Origin: an uncultured Alkaliphilus sp.
GTDB taxonomy: Bacteria > Bacillota > Clostridia > Peptostreptococcales > Natronincolaceae
Length of the DNA stretch: 64,000 bases
Assembly (NCBI GenBank): GCA_938074565.1
Contig: CALJEQ010000015.1
Location: forward strand, 142,511 to 206,510
Reading direction: 5' to 3'
The translations under genes were made by a program, and so were the position numbers. The stretch's first letter is position 1. Every line of letters starts with the position of its first letter. This document shows positions 33,242 to 43,637 of this stretch, one piece after another. Under the pieces are notes generated by a model. The model was not told the origin of the DNA. It did not search any database and was given only the letters and a program-made list of their open reading frames with translations.

Positions 33242-34162
33242 TCAAGGAAATCTCTTTAAATCCCCTATTTTAAAAGTCCATTCGGGGGTAACTATTACAT
33301 CACCTTCAAGATTTAATGAAAACCAAGGACTTAAATCTGCATCTTTAGTATTAACTAAAATTTGGGTTTCTTGGGCTGGCATATAACTTTGGGCTAATAG
33401 ATACAACTTTTCTCCTGTATCTTCATTTACCGCCATATCTACTACTATTACTGCATGTCCTGGGCTTCCCCCTTGAATTAACACATCTCCAATTTCCATT
33501 TCCTCAAATAATACAGGGGTCAATTCTTGCTCTAAAGAAATAGTACCTGCATAGGCAAAAACAATATTCATATATCGTCTAAAATCTTCATAGGTGTTGG
33601 AGGGTTGAGTTTTCTTCTGCCAAGAGGTTTTATTTCCATTTACGACTATTCTATAACCTGCCATCCATTTATTGTAATCTACCCTAAATCCATTGGTAAA
33701 ATTAAAATGTATAGCATTATAGTCCCCTTTTCCGTATAAATATTCTCCCCTAAGTCGCATTATGGCATCAGCACATTGTTGTAAGTCCCTATCCCCTATA
33801 TCCATGTCCACCACTGCCATATAAACATTATTTTTATTTTTTACTGCTCCGTTAAAATACATTACTGGTGAAGTATGGGGTTTTAATGGTAAATTTCGTA
33901 GGTACTCTCCAAATGACCCTTCTTTAACTGGGTTTCGGTGAAAATCTTTAGGTGGCAATATTCTTGACTGTATTACCTCCCCTTCCTCTACTATAATGGT
34001 TTGGTTTTGGGGTTCTGCATCAAGTTTTGTATCATCTTTCACTTGCTGACTTTTAGCTTCTAGTTCTTTAACTTCAAGCTGTTTATTTGTACATGAAATT
34101 AGTTGTGTTGATAATATAAGAACTATTAAGCATTTTGTAGTAATTGACAATATTTTTTCCAT
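33242..34162 (-). CDS. DUF4846 lipoprotein
   Basis: A 306-residue lipoprotein; the signal ends in the lipobox LISC. After a polar linker, residues 75-300 match DUF4846: EYLRNLPLKPHTSPV, DLQQCADAIMRLRGEYL, FNFTNGFRVDY, SPGHAVIVVDMA and LLAQSYMPAQETQIL. The family has cysteine/histidine and aspartate residues in an NlpC/P60-like order, but no function is established. AGAGAGGTG precedes the ATG. It lies between the defence genes and the peptide operon, with its own strong terminator, so it need not belong to either. Confidence 0.85.
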   Translation of the reverse strand: MEKILSITTKCLIVLILSTQLISCTNKQLEVKELEAKSQQVKDDTKLDAEPQNQTIIVEEGEVIQSRILPPKDFHRNPVKEGSFGEYLRNLPLKPHTSPVMYFNGAVKNKNNVYMAVVDMDIGDRDLQQCADAIMRLRGEYLYGKGDYNAIHFNFTNGFRVDYNKWMAGYRIVVNGNKTSWQKKTQPSNTYEDFRRYMNIVFAYAGTISLEQELTPVLFEEMEIGDVLIQGGSPGHAVIVVDMAVNEDTGEKLYLLAQSYMPAQETQILVNTKDADLSPWFSLNLEGDVIVTPEWTFKIGDLKRFP

Positions 34163-34225
34163 GTTTCACCTCTCTTGGTGTTCGTACACATTTTAAAAAA
34201 CTTACAGAAAATATCAACTTACATT

Positions 34226-35170
34226 TCAAATACAAATCTTTTTATTTGTCTTACTATTTTTTACAATATCACTAGTTAATTTTGCAAGTGGTCTGGAGCC
34301 AAGATCATCTTCATTAAGGTAGTTTCCATATAGAATACGATTAATTTCTTCAGTCGAATGGAACAATCCTTTAAAGTTATTCAAAAATTCTACTATTTGT
34401 CCATTAGAGTATATCATTTTCTTTTTCAATATTTCTTGAACAACATCATTGTGTATTTCATAAGCATCCTCTAGTTGCAGTATACTGCTATTATTTTTGT
34501 TCTCCATTAATGGGCGAATAATAATTTTAATTTCTTCCCGATTTTTTAAAAAATCTACACCCTTTAATAAATATGAAAATTCATAGTAGGAATCACTTTT
34601 TAAGTTGTTTTCATAGGGGGAAATATCTAGTAGTTTTTCACGTTTTATGTGATTGCAAGCATAGCAAGACGGTACTAAATTAAATAGAGAAATAGAAAAA
34701 ATAGGATACTTAGATCTAGGGAAAAAATGGTCTAATTGTGCCGAGGTTTTTTTATCTCTATTATTAATAAATTCCCTGTTGCAATATGGACATACGGTTA
34801 TACCAATCTTTTTAACTAGTTCGCTATTAGGGATGTCACTATATAGATCATAGGTTTTCTTTAGTATCTTATTATCTACAATATATTTTTCTCCCCTAAC
34901 CCTTAAAACCTTTCCTCTCTTTGTTGGTACATTATACTGTTTAAATACTTGTCCCTTCGTTGTTAGAGTATTGTATATATCCTTTAATTCATGGTGTTCC
35001 ATTACTAAAATATCTTGCATTTTATTGTGTATACCATAACTACTTAATTCACTTTCTACTTCATTATAATAACTAGCTACATTCCTTTTTATTACTTTAG
35101 ATTCAATTAAGTCTATATACCATTTTTTAAGTTCTTCTTTTTTTATTTGACTGAGTTTAATGGGTATCAT
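34226..35170 (-). CDS. PtuB-like HNH endonuclease (Septu-type defence)
   Basis: A 314-residue protein with a zinc-finger HNH nuclease in its middle: CPYC (127-130), LDHFFPRS (146-153) and SCYACNHIK (168-176). The LDHFxPRS and CxxCNxxK pattern is typical of HNH proteins paired with AAA ATPases in Septu and retron-Septu systems. N- and C-terminal helical parts are unassigned. It follows the ATPase gene by 56 bases on the same strand, matching the ptuA-ptuB order. The expected role is DNA or RNA cleavage on infection once the ATPase is triggered. Confidence 0.8.
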   Translation of the reverse strand: MIPIKLSQIKKEELKKWYIDLIESKVIKRNVASYYNEVESELSSYGIHNKMQDILVMEHHELKDIYNTLTTKGQVFKQYNVPTKRGKVLRVRGEKYIVDNKILKKTYDLYSDIPNSELVKKIGITVCPYCNREFINNRDKKTSAQLDHFFPRSKYPIFSISLFNLVPSCYACNHIKREKLLDISPYENNLKSDSYYEFSYLLKGVDFLKNREEIKIIIRPLMENKNNSSILQLEDAYEIHNDVVQEILKKKMIYSNGQIVEFLNNFKGLFHSTEEINRILYGNYLNEDDLGSRPLAKLTSDIVKNSKTNKKICI

Positions 35171-35226
35171 ATTTCATCACCTATATATTATTTCTATAAT
35201 TTTTATAATTTCAATTAATTCTTTAA

Positions 35227-37302
35227 TTAAGTTTCCTTATCTAATTCTTCAATAACTTGATGTAGTGCCTTTACTAACTGGTCATTTTCTTTAATACCTT
35301 CTTTTTTCAACAGTTTTTCTAGCAGTTGTTTTTCAATAATTAGATTATTTATATCCGTTTCTTTTATAGGAAATTTCATATCGTACATCTGCTGTAATTT
35401 GTATTTTAAAACCGGTTCTCCAATTATATCAATAGTCTTTCTTATTTCATTTTGTTTTTTAGTACTTACCTTTTTCTTTGAATTTAAGATATTAATAATA
35501 GCATTTATCTTGTTGCGAGAAAACTCTCCAATGCTGGCATCCATAAAAAAACTCTTATTAAGGGTGTTATGTATGTTTTGAGCAAAGGTTTTATTATCAT
35601 CTATTTCTTTATTATCGGTATCAATCAACACTTTCTTATAGATAGGATACATAGAAATAATATTATCTTTCTTTAGGTCAGATAAAACAAAAGGAGAATG
35701 GGTAGATATTATGAATTGTACCTTAGTTATATATGAAATAAAATATTTATTAAAAACTGTTTCCTTTTTCCCGTCTAAAATACTAACTATTATATTAATT
35801 AAGTTTCTAGACCATTCTGGGTGCATACTATCATCAATTTCATCTATTAAAATTGTAATGTTCTTTTTTAATTTTTTATAGTGTAAATAACGTATCTCAC
35901 GTTCACAAACATATTCATTAATTTCATTCATTATTTTACTAAATACAGTTACTAATTTTTCTTCTCCCTTTGACATTCTAAAGCCTTCAGCTTTAAAGGG
36001 TTTAACAAACAAATTAAAGTCATCATCGTTTGTAGAGAATATATCTGCAATTGCCCTTTCTTTATCAGAAAGATTCCTTCTTTCTTCATTTACATTAACA
36101 AAAATCTCTATTTCTTTTAATACTGTAAAGAACTTTTCTATATTTTCATTAAATTCATCTGTAAGTACCAGCTCAAAACTATCTACACTGGGTATAATGT
36201 AGTCTTTTATATCTAACATTGTAAAAAACAGGTCTTTCATTAATTTGTAGTATTTAGCTATATTCCTGTATTCAATATCATTTAACATTTTTGAACATGT
36301 ATTTTCTTCTAAAAAAGTAAAGATTTCCTTATGATAATTTACTATATCTTTATCTGGTAAATCATTTATGAAGTCTCTTAATTCCCCTAAGACTACATCT
36401 TTATATCTATTAAGGTAGATTGTTAACATGTTATCTATTATATTACTTTGAAAGTATCTATAAAAATCTTCAATAGTTTCTATAGTTATAATAGATTTTT
36501 TGCCTAAAAAACTGGTGGCTTCTTGCCCTACAACTGCTGGTATAACAACTAGTGATTTTTGTTTTATTCTGTATTCATATTTTTTAAAAACTATCTTAAC
36601 GTTTTTATTTTCAATATAATTATCTTTACAGAAATCAATATATGTCTTATACCATTCAGTTAAATTAATTTTTTCTACTTGGTTTCGTTTTATCAGTATA
36701 TTTTTTTGATTTTCTTTGTTTTTATAACTAATTTGTTCTTTTTTTCTTGTATCAAATACATCATTAATGTAGATTATTTCAGCCATTCTTTTATTTTTTT
36801 TATAGGGGTTTGTAGTATAATCTATTATACTAAATCTATTGCTTTTGCCTTTTTTAATAAAAAATGAGAAAAATTCTTCTCTATGCCTACTATCTTTTAG
36901 GTGGTTATTTAATAAAATTTCATTAAGACTGTCTATATTATTTATTACACATTGACCAAACCCTTCAATGTAGTAAATATTTTTATCTACATAATAAAGC
37001 ATAAAATATTTATCTTTATAGTGGTACTTCCCATCATAATAAAACCCACTGGCTTCCACCCTATTTTTATAATCTAAGCCTATTATATCAAGAACAGTTG
37101 TTTTACCAGTACCGTTTTTGCCAACAATTGCAGTTATGTCTGAAATGGTTTTTCCATAAAAATTATCTATATAATTTTCATTCTCACTCAATGCAATAGT
37201 TTTAAGCTCTTCATTGTAGTTAACTTTAATTTTAGAAGAGAATCTAAACCCTTGTTTTTGTATTTCTGCATAATCTTCTACATAAAGATATAGTAATTCC
37301 AT
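35227..37302 (-). CDS. PtuA-like AAA/SMC-type ATPase (Septu-type defence)
   Basis: A 691-residue ABC/SMC-like ATPase. Walker A is GKNGTGKTT (61-69). A signature-like MSKGEEK comes before Walker B, ITILIDEIDDSMHPEW, then STHSPFVLSDL as the H-loop. The inserted middle (about 200-440) is helical and would form coiled arms. This is the OLD/AAA_15-type architecture of PtuA. AAGGAG precedes the ATG. The HNH partner follows and a type I restriction system lies upstream, so it sits in a defence island. RloC- or OLD-like proteins are alternatives, but they carry their nuclease in the same chain. Confidence 0.8.
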   Translation of the reverse strand: MELLYLYVEDYAEIQKQGFRFSSKIKVNYNEELKTIALSENENYIDNFYGKTISDITAIVGKNGTGKTTVLDIIGLDYKNRVEASGFYYDGKYHYKDKYFMLYYVDKNIYYIEGFGQCVINNIDSLNEILLNNHLKDSRHREEFFSFFIKKGKSNRFSIIDYTTNPYKKNKRMAEIIYINDVFDTRKKEQISYKNKENQKNILIKRNQVEKINLTEWYKTYIDFCKDNYIENKNVKIVFKKYEYRIKQKSLVVIPAVVGQEATSFLGKKSIITIETIEDFYRYFQSNIIDNMLTIYLNRYKDVVLGELRDFINDLPDKDIVNYHKEIFTFLEENTCSKMLNDIEYRNIAKYYKLMKDLFFTMLDIKDYIIPSVDSFELVLTDEFNENIEKFFTVLKEIEIFVNVNEERRNLSDKERAIADIFSTNDDDFNLFVKPFKAEGFRMSKGEEKLVTVFSKIMNEINEYVCEREIRYLHYKKLKKNITILIDEIDDSMHPEWSRNLINIIVSILDGKKETVFNKYFISYITKVQFIISTHSPFVLSDLKKDNIISMYPIYKKVLIDTDNKEIDDNKTFAQNIHNTLNKSFFMDASIGEFSRNKINAIINILNSKKKVSTKKQNEIRKTIDIIGEPVLKYKLQQMYDMKFPIKETDINNLIIEKQLLEKLLKKEGIKENDQLVKALHQVIEELDKET

Positions 37303-37451
37303 GTTATTCTCCTTGTTTATTTATCATAATAGGTTCTGCTGTAAGGGTATTTTATGTTAATGTATTAAAAAAATTATTATCAATAATAGGTATCTATAGA
37401 ATTAAGTAATGATCTATTGAACAACTTACCTTTTTAAGTAGTTATCCGTCG

Positions 37452-40400
37452 CTAACTAATAACTTTCGTGGCATTATCTTTAATTTCATTAATTATTTGA
37501 ACAAGCTTTTTTTGTTTATCAGCATCAAATAGTTTAACGAAACTTTGGGGTTTTTCAAAGGGTGGCTTTATTAGGTCTGACGCACTTTCAATGAAGCCAT
37601 GCCTTTCTAAGTGGTCTATTACTTTATTTACAAATTCAATTTGACTTACATTAAGATTATGTTCATTTATAAAGGATGAAAATGCTTTTAATGTAGCTTC
37701 CCTCTCCAGTTTTGCAATTTTGCGAACGAGTAACCCAAAGGGGGTGTCCTTATAACTTTTTTCATAATCCTCTTTAGAACCCAGTTCACCTGTTAATATT
37801 TTTTCCAATGTTTTATAGTCTTCTTGACTAAGTGGAATGTTATTTCTTAATTTGTGGATTGCTATAGTATTCTTATTTTCCTCTATATACTTATTAACCT
37901 TTTTGTTGTAATCCTCTAAATCATAACTCATTTCAAATTCTTTAAGCTCTGTACGTTCAAGTTCTTCATCTTTAAGGTTTGTATAAATGGCTTTATTACC
38001 TTCTGTTACTGCAAATTTCATTAGGTGGCGAAGTTCCAAACGTATTTTTTCAAAACTTAAGATGTCCGTCTCACTCCAAAACTTATCATCTACTATTTCC
38101 TTTAATAAAGATATTTTATCTTTCACCTGTGGCATTGTGGCTTTTTTTGCCAATAGTATATTAGCCTTTGAAGTTGTAATATTTTTTAATCTTGTAAAAC
38201 TTCTAGTTCCTTCTAATTGTGACAACATCAAACCATACATTAAGTTATCAAACTCTACTGCTTTATCATCATTATCTGTTATGGTGACAAGGTCTGCTAT
38301 GTTACCAATTAAGTCAGCTTTATCCTGTTCAGTAAGACAGTTAAAGGCTTCTTTTGAAGTGTATTTGTCTACAAACTTTCTTTTTAACTTAACATCAATT
38401 CTATCTGGTGAAAGGCTATTTATTTGCTGAAGAACTTCATCTATTAAAGCGCTTCTTAATGTTTGATATTCTTCATCCATAAAAACTACGTCCTGCATAT
38501 GAAAAATAAGTTTTATTCTCTTTGTAAAAATATTTGCCTGTATAGAGGTACTTGCCCCTGCTTCTATACCATTCTTATTCTCTCTAAAAAATTCAAAATT
38601 ACCTAAATAGTCAAATATATAAAAGAACTTTTTATGTTTTCCTATTCCAAATAAATCTGGTCTTATCCTTGTTCCTCTGCCTATCATCTGCCAAAACTTA
38701 ATTTTAGAACGTACACGCTTAAAAAATACAAGGTTTACTATTTCTTTAACATCTATACCTGTATCAAGCATATCTACAGATACTGCTATATAGGGTTCTT
38801 TTGTGGGTATTTTAAACTGTTTAATTAGATCTTGTGCATAGTCGTCTTCACAAACAACAAGTCTACAAAAGTTTCCTTTAAGCTCTGGATATAACTTGTC
38901 AAAACGCTGGACTATAAACTGTGCATGGCGTTTGTTTTGGGCAAAGATTATGGTCTTTCCTAACCTGCTGTTACTTTCGTCCTTTAAACCATTTTTCATT
39001 AGGTCATTAATTACTTTATCTACTGTATCTTGATTAAAAATAAAGTCGTTGATATGGGGTGGTGGCACTTCTTCTGGCATATCTCCGTCTTCATCTGTAA
39101 AGTCTTCTTCGTATCTTTCTTTTTCATCTAGTGCTAATTGGTCATAGACAATACCATCATTTAAAATTTTGGTAGTAACTTCTATATTGTGAAATGGCAC
39201 TAATACTTTGTCCTTTTTAACTGCTGTATCATAGTCATAGGCAAAGGTAGGTACACCTTTTGCTACTTCAAAAAAGTCATAGGTACTACTATGTACATCT
39301 GTTCTTGGGGTTGCTGTAAGACCCACTATATAGGCATCAAAATAGTCAAAAATAGCTTTGTATTTTTTAAATATACTTCTATGGCTTTCGTCAACTATAA
39401 TAAGATCAAAATGGGCGGGGGTAAATAACCTAGTTCCATCTTTATTTCTAACACCATCTATAGCATTTAGAATTGTTGGATAGGTTGAAAAAACAATTCT
39501 AGCATTTTTATCTTCTTTGTTTTTTAGTAGGTTACAAAGGGACATTTCTGGTAGATAGATTTTAAAGTCTTCTTTTGCTTGACTTACTAATGCTGTTCTA
39601 TCTGCCAAAAACAATATATTTGTAATATAGCCACCTCTAGAAAGTACGTCTGTTAAACTGGAGGCTGTTCTTGTCTTTCCTGTTCCTGTAGCCATCACAA
39701 GCAGTGAACGTCTATGCCCTTTGTCTATGTTTTCACAAACTGCTCTAATTGCCTGTTTTTGATAATATCTATCGGTAATTTTATCATCTATTTCTATTTC
39801 TGTAAGCTTCTTTTTAGAAAAACGCCTATTATACAATTTTTCTAAATCTTCCCTTGAAAACAAACCACTTACTTCCCTTTGGGGCGATGTTTTATCATCC
39901 CATATGTAGTAGTCGTACCCGTTGGTATTAAATATGATGGGTCTATGGCCTGTCATTTTTTCTATGCAGTTGGCATATAACCAAGCTTGATGTTTACCCT
40001 TTCTTGCATCTTTAAGGGTTCGTTTTGCTTCTATTATTGCAATGGGGGTTCCGTCTTTCCCCCAAAGTACGTAGTCCACAAAACCGTTTCCTACTCCATC
40101 TTCCTTTGGCATACCTTCCACTGGCATTTCTGTTTCTACGCAGTCTTTTCTGTCACTTTGGGAGGAGTTCCAACCCAATAGTTTTAAGTCTACATCAATG
40201 TATTTTTTTCTTGTTTCATATTCTGATAAATCTTCTGGTGTAAATACTCTTTCTGCTTTGTGTTCTTCTTTATTGGCAGTAAGTTGTTTGCTTTGTTTCT
40301 CTAGTTCTGCCACAAGTCTTGCAATTTCTTTGTTTTTTTCGTCTATTAACTTATGGGTTTTCTCTTTAAACTGTTTTAGTTCCTTTAATAATTTAGCTTC

Positions 40401-40859
40401 TATTTCTTTAGCCAGTTCTGTATTGTCTGTAGCTTTTGGAATTAATTCTTCTTCAAACTTTCTTTCTTTGTAGTCTGTCCCATAACAGTAGTCTATCCAT
40501 TCAATAAATTCAAACAAAATGGATAGAGACAAAACAGCATCATTTTGTGAAATTTTCTTGTCTGTATGTACTGCCATATTGCCTACTTTAATAAGGTACT
40601 GTAATTTCTTCCATGTAATGGGGTCTACTGCATATCTGAAAGTTTCTTCGTGTACTAATGACCGTAGGTTGTCTTTATAGGGCGTTTTTATGGTTGTATC
40701 TGCTGTGTATACCCATTTTACTGCCAATTCAAATGCTTTTCTACTCCCCACAGCCGACATGGCTGGGGAAGTGGATAATACATTTTCTGCATCTATACAA
40801 GCACTGGCAAATAACTGGTATTCTGTTTTGTTTATAAGAAATTCAAAATTTGTTGCCAT
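37452..40859 (-). CDS. hsdR: Type I restriction enzyme R subunit (HsdR)
   Basis: A 1135-residue restriction translocase. Residues 1-125 form a DUF4145 domain, 150-205 a coiled coil. The nuclease domain has the D262...E277-A-K279 catalytic set (VDYVLWG...IIEAKR). Superfamily 2 helicase motifs follow: MATGTGKTRTAS (389-400), IIVDESHRSI, GLTATP and QMIGRGTRIRP. The C terminus resembles the EcoEI R_C domain. It is last in the order hsdM-hsdS-hsdR, all on one strand with short gaps. It cleaves DNA lacking the methylation set by HsdM/HsdS. Confidence 0.95.
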   Translation of the reverse strand: MATNFEFLINKTEYQLFASACIDAENVLSTSPAMSAVGSRKAFELAVKWVYTADTTIKTPYKDNLRSLVHEETFRYAVDPITWKKLQYLIKVGNMAVHTDKKISQNDAVLSLSILFEFIEWIDYCYGTDYKERKFEEELIPKATDNTELAKEIEAKLLKELKQFKEKTHKLIDEKNKEIARLVAELEKQSKQLTANKEEHKAERVFTPEDLSEYETRKKYIDVDLKLLGWNSSQSDRKDCVETEMPVEGMPKEDGVGNGFVDYVLWGKDGTPIAIIEAKRTLKDARKGKHQAWLYANCIEKMTGHRPIIFNTNGYDYYIWDDKTSPQREVSGLFSREDLEKLYNRRFSKKKLTEIEIDDKITDRYYQKQAIRAVCENIDKGHRRSLLVMATGTGKTRTASSLTDVLSRGGYITNILFLADRTALVSQAKEDFKIYLPEMSLCNLLKNKEDKNARIVFSTYPTILNAIDGVRNKDGTRLFTPAHFDLIIVDESHRSIFKKYKAIFDYFDAYIVGLTATPRTDVHSSTYDFFEVAKGVPTFAYDYDTAVKKDKVLVPFHNIEVTTKILNDGIVYDQLALDEKERYEEDFTDEDGDMPEEVPPPHINDFIFNQDTVDKVINDLMKNGLKDESNSRLGKTIIFAQNKRHAQFIVQRFDKLYPELKGNFCRLVVCEDDYAQDLIKQFKIPTKEPYIAVSVDMLDTGIDVKEIVNLVFFKRVRSKIKFWQMIGRGTRIRPDLFGIGKHKKFFYIFDYLGNFEFFRENKNGIEAGASTSIQANIFTKRIKLIFHMQDVVFMDEEYQTLRSALIDEVLQQINSLSPDRIDVKLKRKFVDKYTSKEAFNCLTEQDKADLIGNIADLVTITDNDDKAVEFDNLMYGLMLSQLEGTRSFTRLKNITTSKANILLAKKATMPQVKDKISLLKEIVDDKFWSETDILSFEKIRLELRHLMKFAVTEGNKAIYTNLKDEELERTELKEFEMSYDLEDYNKKVNKYIEENKNTIAIHKLRNNIPLSQEDYKTLEKILTGELGSKEDYEKSYKDTPFGLLVRKIAKLEREATLKAFSSFINEHNLNVSQIEFVNKVIDHLERHGFIESASDLIKPPFEKPQSFVKLFDADKQKKLVQIINEIKDNATKVIS

Positions 40860-40876
40860 ATAATCACCTGCTTTCT

Positions 40877-42031
40877 TTAATCAAAGTATTTACTCATAAG
40901 ACTATTGAATAGGTTTTGGCTTTCTGTTATTGATTGTTTTACTATAGTTTTTTGGGCTTCTATGTTTGTTACTATTTCTGCAAATTGGGTTTGGAGGTGT
41001 AGGGGGGGAAGTATAATAATCGTATCCCTCAACATATTACTAGTTATACCTTTTATGGTTGCTCCTCTTTTTTGAGTGTTGAAAAATCCAGAAAAATTTT
41101 TTAAAGTTTCAATTAAAAATATTATATTTAATATTTCATCTATATTAATAATAGCAACAATATCTTGGTTAGTGCAAATAGGTATTGTATTTATTGCCAC
41201 TTTGCCTACTCCAACTCTTGTTCCAAACAGAATTGAATTCGGTGGAACCAATTTTGTTGCACTGTTCTTTATTGCTTCTTCTGTAATGTATTCATTAGCA
41301 TCCTCATAACTAATAAATAATTTATTAAGTGCCACGGTTGTAATCCATGGTATTGTACCTAGAAAATATTCACAAATTTCTCTTGAAGGTGTACCTCCAC
41401 TTTGTAAAGATGAAATATTTTTTAATTTACTAGCCCTCCAGTCCCTGTCATTAGTAACAGGGTCACCAAACATATCATAAAAAGTAGCCTTAATTAAATT
41501 ATCAAGGTCTTCTAGTTGTTTTTTATGTCCATCTATTATTTCTTGTACTTTGTCTAAGGTGTTTGCAATTTGTTTTTGTATTTCTAGGGGGGGGAGAGGA
41601 ATTTCAATCATTTCCACTATTGTTTTAGAAATCTCTTTAAATGTTGCACCTCTACCTAATGAATTTAAATATTGTGTTTTTCCTTTCAAAAACCAGAATA
41701 GATATTTGTTATATATTCGTTTTCCACAAATTAAATTTTTAAAACCTTGATTACAATACATGACACAACCTGTTAGTGCCACTTTACCTATAGGTGCTCT
41801 AGAAGATAATAGCACAGTCCCTATTGGTAATGGCTTTAAACTAGTATCCTTTATTGCTAAATCAGTTATTTTTCTTACAGTATCTTTTACCAGAATTAAG
41901 TTATCAACTAATTCAGCAGGTGTTACCCAACAATTTGTACCATTCCAATATTCTCTTATGAACGTTTTAGGTGTAGTACCTGAAATAACGGTTGCTACAT
42001 CCCCCAACTTCACCATTTCCCACTTACTCAT
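40877..42031 (-). CDS. hsdS: Type I restriction-modification specificity subunit (HsdS)
   Basis: A 384-residue DNA-recognition protein with two target-recognition domains (about 1-155 and 195-345), each followed by a helical spacer; IPLPPLEIQKQIANTLDKVQEII and LPPLHLQTQFAEIV mark the conserved hinge sequences. Its ATG overlaps the end of hsdM by 8 bases. Each half is complete, so a bipartite target is expected. No inverted duplicate hsdS fragment that would point to phase variation was seen nearby. Confidence 0.93.
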   Translation of the reverse strand: MSKWEMVKLGDVATVISGTTPKTFIREYWNGTNCWVTPAELVDNLILVKDTVRKITDLAIKDTSLKPLPIGTVLLSSRAPIGKVALTGCVMYCNQGFKNLICGKRIYNKYLFWFLKGKTQYLNSLGRGATFKEISKTIVEMIEIPLPPLEIQKQIANTLDKVQEIIDGHKKQLEDLDNLIKATFYDMFGDPVTNDRDWRASKLKNISSLQSGGTPSREICEYFLGTIPWITTVALNKLFISYEDANEYITEEAIKNSATKLVPPNSILFGTRVGVGKVAINTIPICTNQDIVAIINIDEILNIIFLIETLKNFSGFFNTQKRGATIKGITSNMLRDTIIILPPLHLQTQFAEIVTNIEAQKTIVKQSITESQNLFNSLMSKYFD

Positions 42032-43499
42032 TCCCCAACAGCCCCCTCAACTCTTCCATCTTGCTACTTAAGTCAAGAGCTAATTCATCAAGGCGGGTCA
42101 TTATAACCTCTGGTTTGTCATATTCAACTTTTTCATATTCAATCTCTTTGTATCTATTAATTGATAGGTCATAATCATTATTTATTATCTCTGCCTTATC
42201 CACTAAAAAGCTTTGCTCTATTCTTTTTCTATCAATTTCATTTTCTAAGTTATGAAATCTTTCTATAATGTCGGTTATATCCCCGTCATTACCCAAATCA
42301 TTTCTTTTGTCATCTAAAGAAAAACCATCGGACTTCATATCATAAAACCAAACTTTATCTGTTCCCCCTGCATTGGTTTTTGTAAAAATTAGTATAGCAG
42401 TAGAAACACCTGCATAGGGTTTAAAAACTCCACTGGGCATAGATATAATTCCCTGTAGGTTTTGGTTTTCAACTATTTCTTTTCTTAAAGATTTATGGGC
42501 TTTAGTTGAACCAAATAATACACCGTCTGGCACAATACAAGCACATCTTCCACCTAAGTTAAGCATACGAACAAACAACGTAACAAACAATAGTTCTGTC
42601 TTTTTAGTGTTACATATAGCCGTTAGGTTGTCATGAATACTTTCAATATCCACCGTACCTGTAAAGGGTGGGTTTGCTAAAATAATATCATAAGCATCTG
42701 TTGTGTCATTTTGCTTAGAAACGCTATCGGCATAGTTTATATGGGGGTTGGTAATGGAATGTAGCATTAAGTTCATAGCCGATAACCTTAACATTGTTCT
42801 GTCAGTATCAAATCCATTAAAGGTTATGCTTTGAAAATTCTCCCATTGCTTCTCTGTCATTTGACTTTCATACTTTTGTCTAATGTATTCTGCCGCCGAA
42901 ACTAAAAAACCTGCTGTACCACAGGCTGGGTCACATATTTTATCATCGGGGGTGGGGGCTAATAAACTAACCATCATATCTCTAATATGTTTTGGTGTTC
43001 TGAACTGACCATTTTGCCCTGCTACCGATAACTTTCCTAACATATACTCGTATAAATCCCCCTGTGTGTCAAGGTCTTTTATATCATGTTCATACAGTTC
43101 ATCTAAACCAGTAATAATCTTTTGCAGTACCTGTGGTGTAGGTACAAGAAACATAGCATCTGCCATATATCTTGAAAATGCCGATGTTTTATCATTGTTT
43201 AATGTTTTTATAAAAGGGAAAACTTTCTCTCCTATAATTTGATATATTTCCCTTGCATCTTTAGTTTTAAATTTAGACCAACGCATAGTCTGCCCTTCTG
43301 GTGTTTTGGGAAAAATTCTATTTGTTACTGTTAACCCTAAGTTTTCCATGCTGTCATTTTCTATTTCTTTTTCATCTAATGCCCGAATAAACATTAGATA
43401 TGTCAGCTGTTCAATTACAGTAAGGGGTTGTGTAATACCCCCTGCCCAAATATCTGTCCATATTTTATCAACTTTGTTTTTTATTTCGCCTGTAATCAT
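42024..43499 (-). CDS. hsdM: Type I N6-adenine DNA methyltransferase (HsdM)
   Basis: A 491-residue adenine methyltransferase. The AdoMet motif DPACGTAGF (about 190-198) and the catalytic NPPF (276-279) are intact, and the N-terminal HsdM_N region (KNKVDKIWTDIWAGG) is normal. The ATG at 43499 is preferred: a GTG 12 bases upstream overlaps the AAGGAG site. An extended -10 promoter (TGGTATAAT, 43585-43593 on the plus-strand complement) lies about 85 bases upstream and probably drives hsdMSR. Confidence 0.94.
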   Translation of the reverse strand: MITGEIKNKVDKIWTDIWAGGITQPLTVIEQLTYLMFIRALDEKEIENDSMENLGLTVTNRIFPKTPEGQTMRWSKFKTKDAREIYQIIGEKVFPFIKTLNNDKTSAFSRYMADAMFLVPTPQVLQKIITGLDELYEHDIKDLDTQGDLYEYMLGKLSVAGQNGQFRTPKHIRDMMVSLLAPTPDDKICDPACGTAGFLVSAAEYIRQKYESQMTEKQWENFQSITFNGFDTDRTMLRLSAMNLMLHSITNPHINYADSVSKQNDTTDAYDIILANPPFTGTVDIESIHDNLTAICNTKKTELLFVTLFVRMLNLGGRCACIVPDGVLFGSTKAHKSLRKEIVENQNLQGIISMPSGVFKPYAGVSTAILIFTKTNAGGTDKVWFYDMKSDGFSLDDKRNDLGNDGDITDIIERFHNLENEIDRKRIEQSFLVDKAEIINNDYDLSINRYKEIEYEKVEYDKPEVIMTRLDELALDLSSKMEELRGLLGNE

Positions 43500-43584
43500 C
43501 TGCTGTAACACTCCTTATGTATAGTTTACTATGTTTAAAGTTGTATAGTTATTTATAAATTGAAAATATAGTTTCTCACCCTAA

Positions 43585-43593
43585 ATTATACCA
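43585..43593 (-). promoter_or_regulatory. Extended -10 element of the hsdMSR operon
   Basis: The minus strand reads TGGTATAAT, a perfect -10 with TG extension. The -35 region is poor, as is allowed for extended -10 promoters. The start would lie near 43578, about 80 bases before hsdM. Confidence 0.45.
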
Positions 43594-43637
43594 TACAACC
43601 CCATAAAAATCTTTGTTTATTCATATTTTGATAGTAC

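Noticed and set aside
35227..37302. OLD-family nuclease or RloC for the ATPase
   Set aside because: No Toprim or HNH/HEPN nuclease motif is seen within the chain, and a separate HNH gene follows, which fits the PtuA/PtuB pair better.
40877..42031. Phase-variable hsdS system
   Set aside because: There is one complete hsdS, with no second specificity gene, inverted hsdS repeats or recombinase in the neighbourhood.
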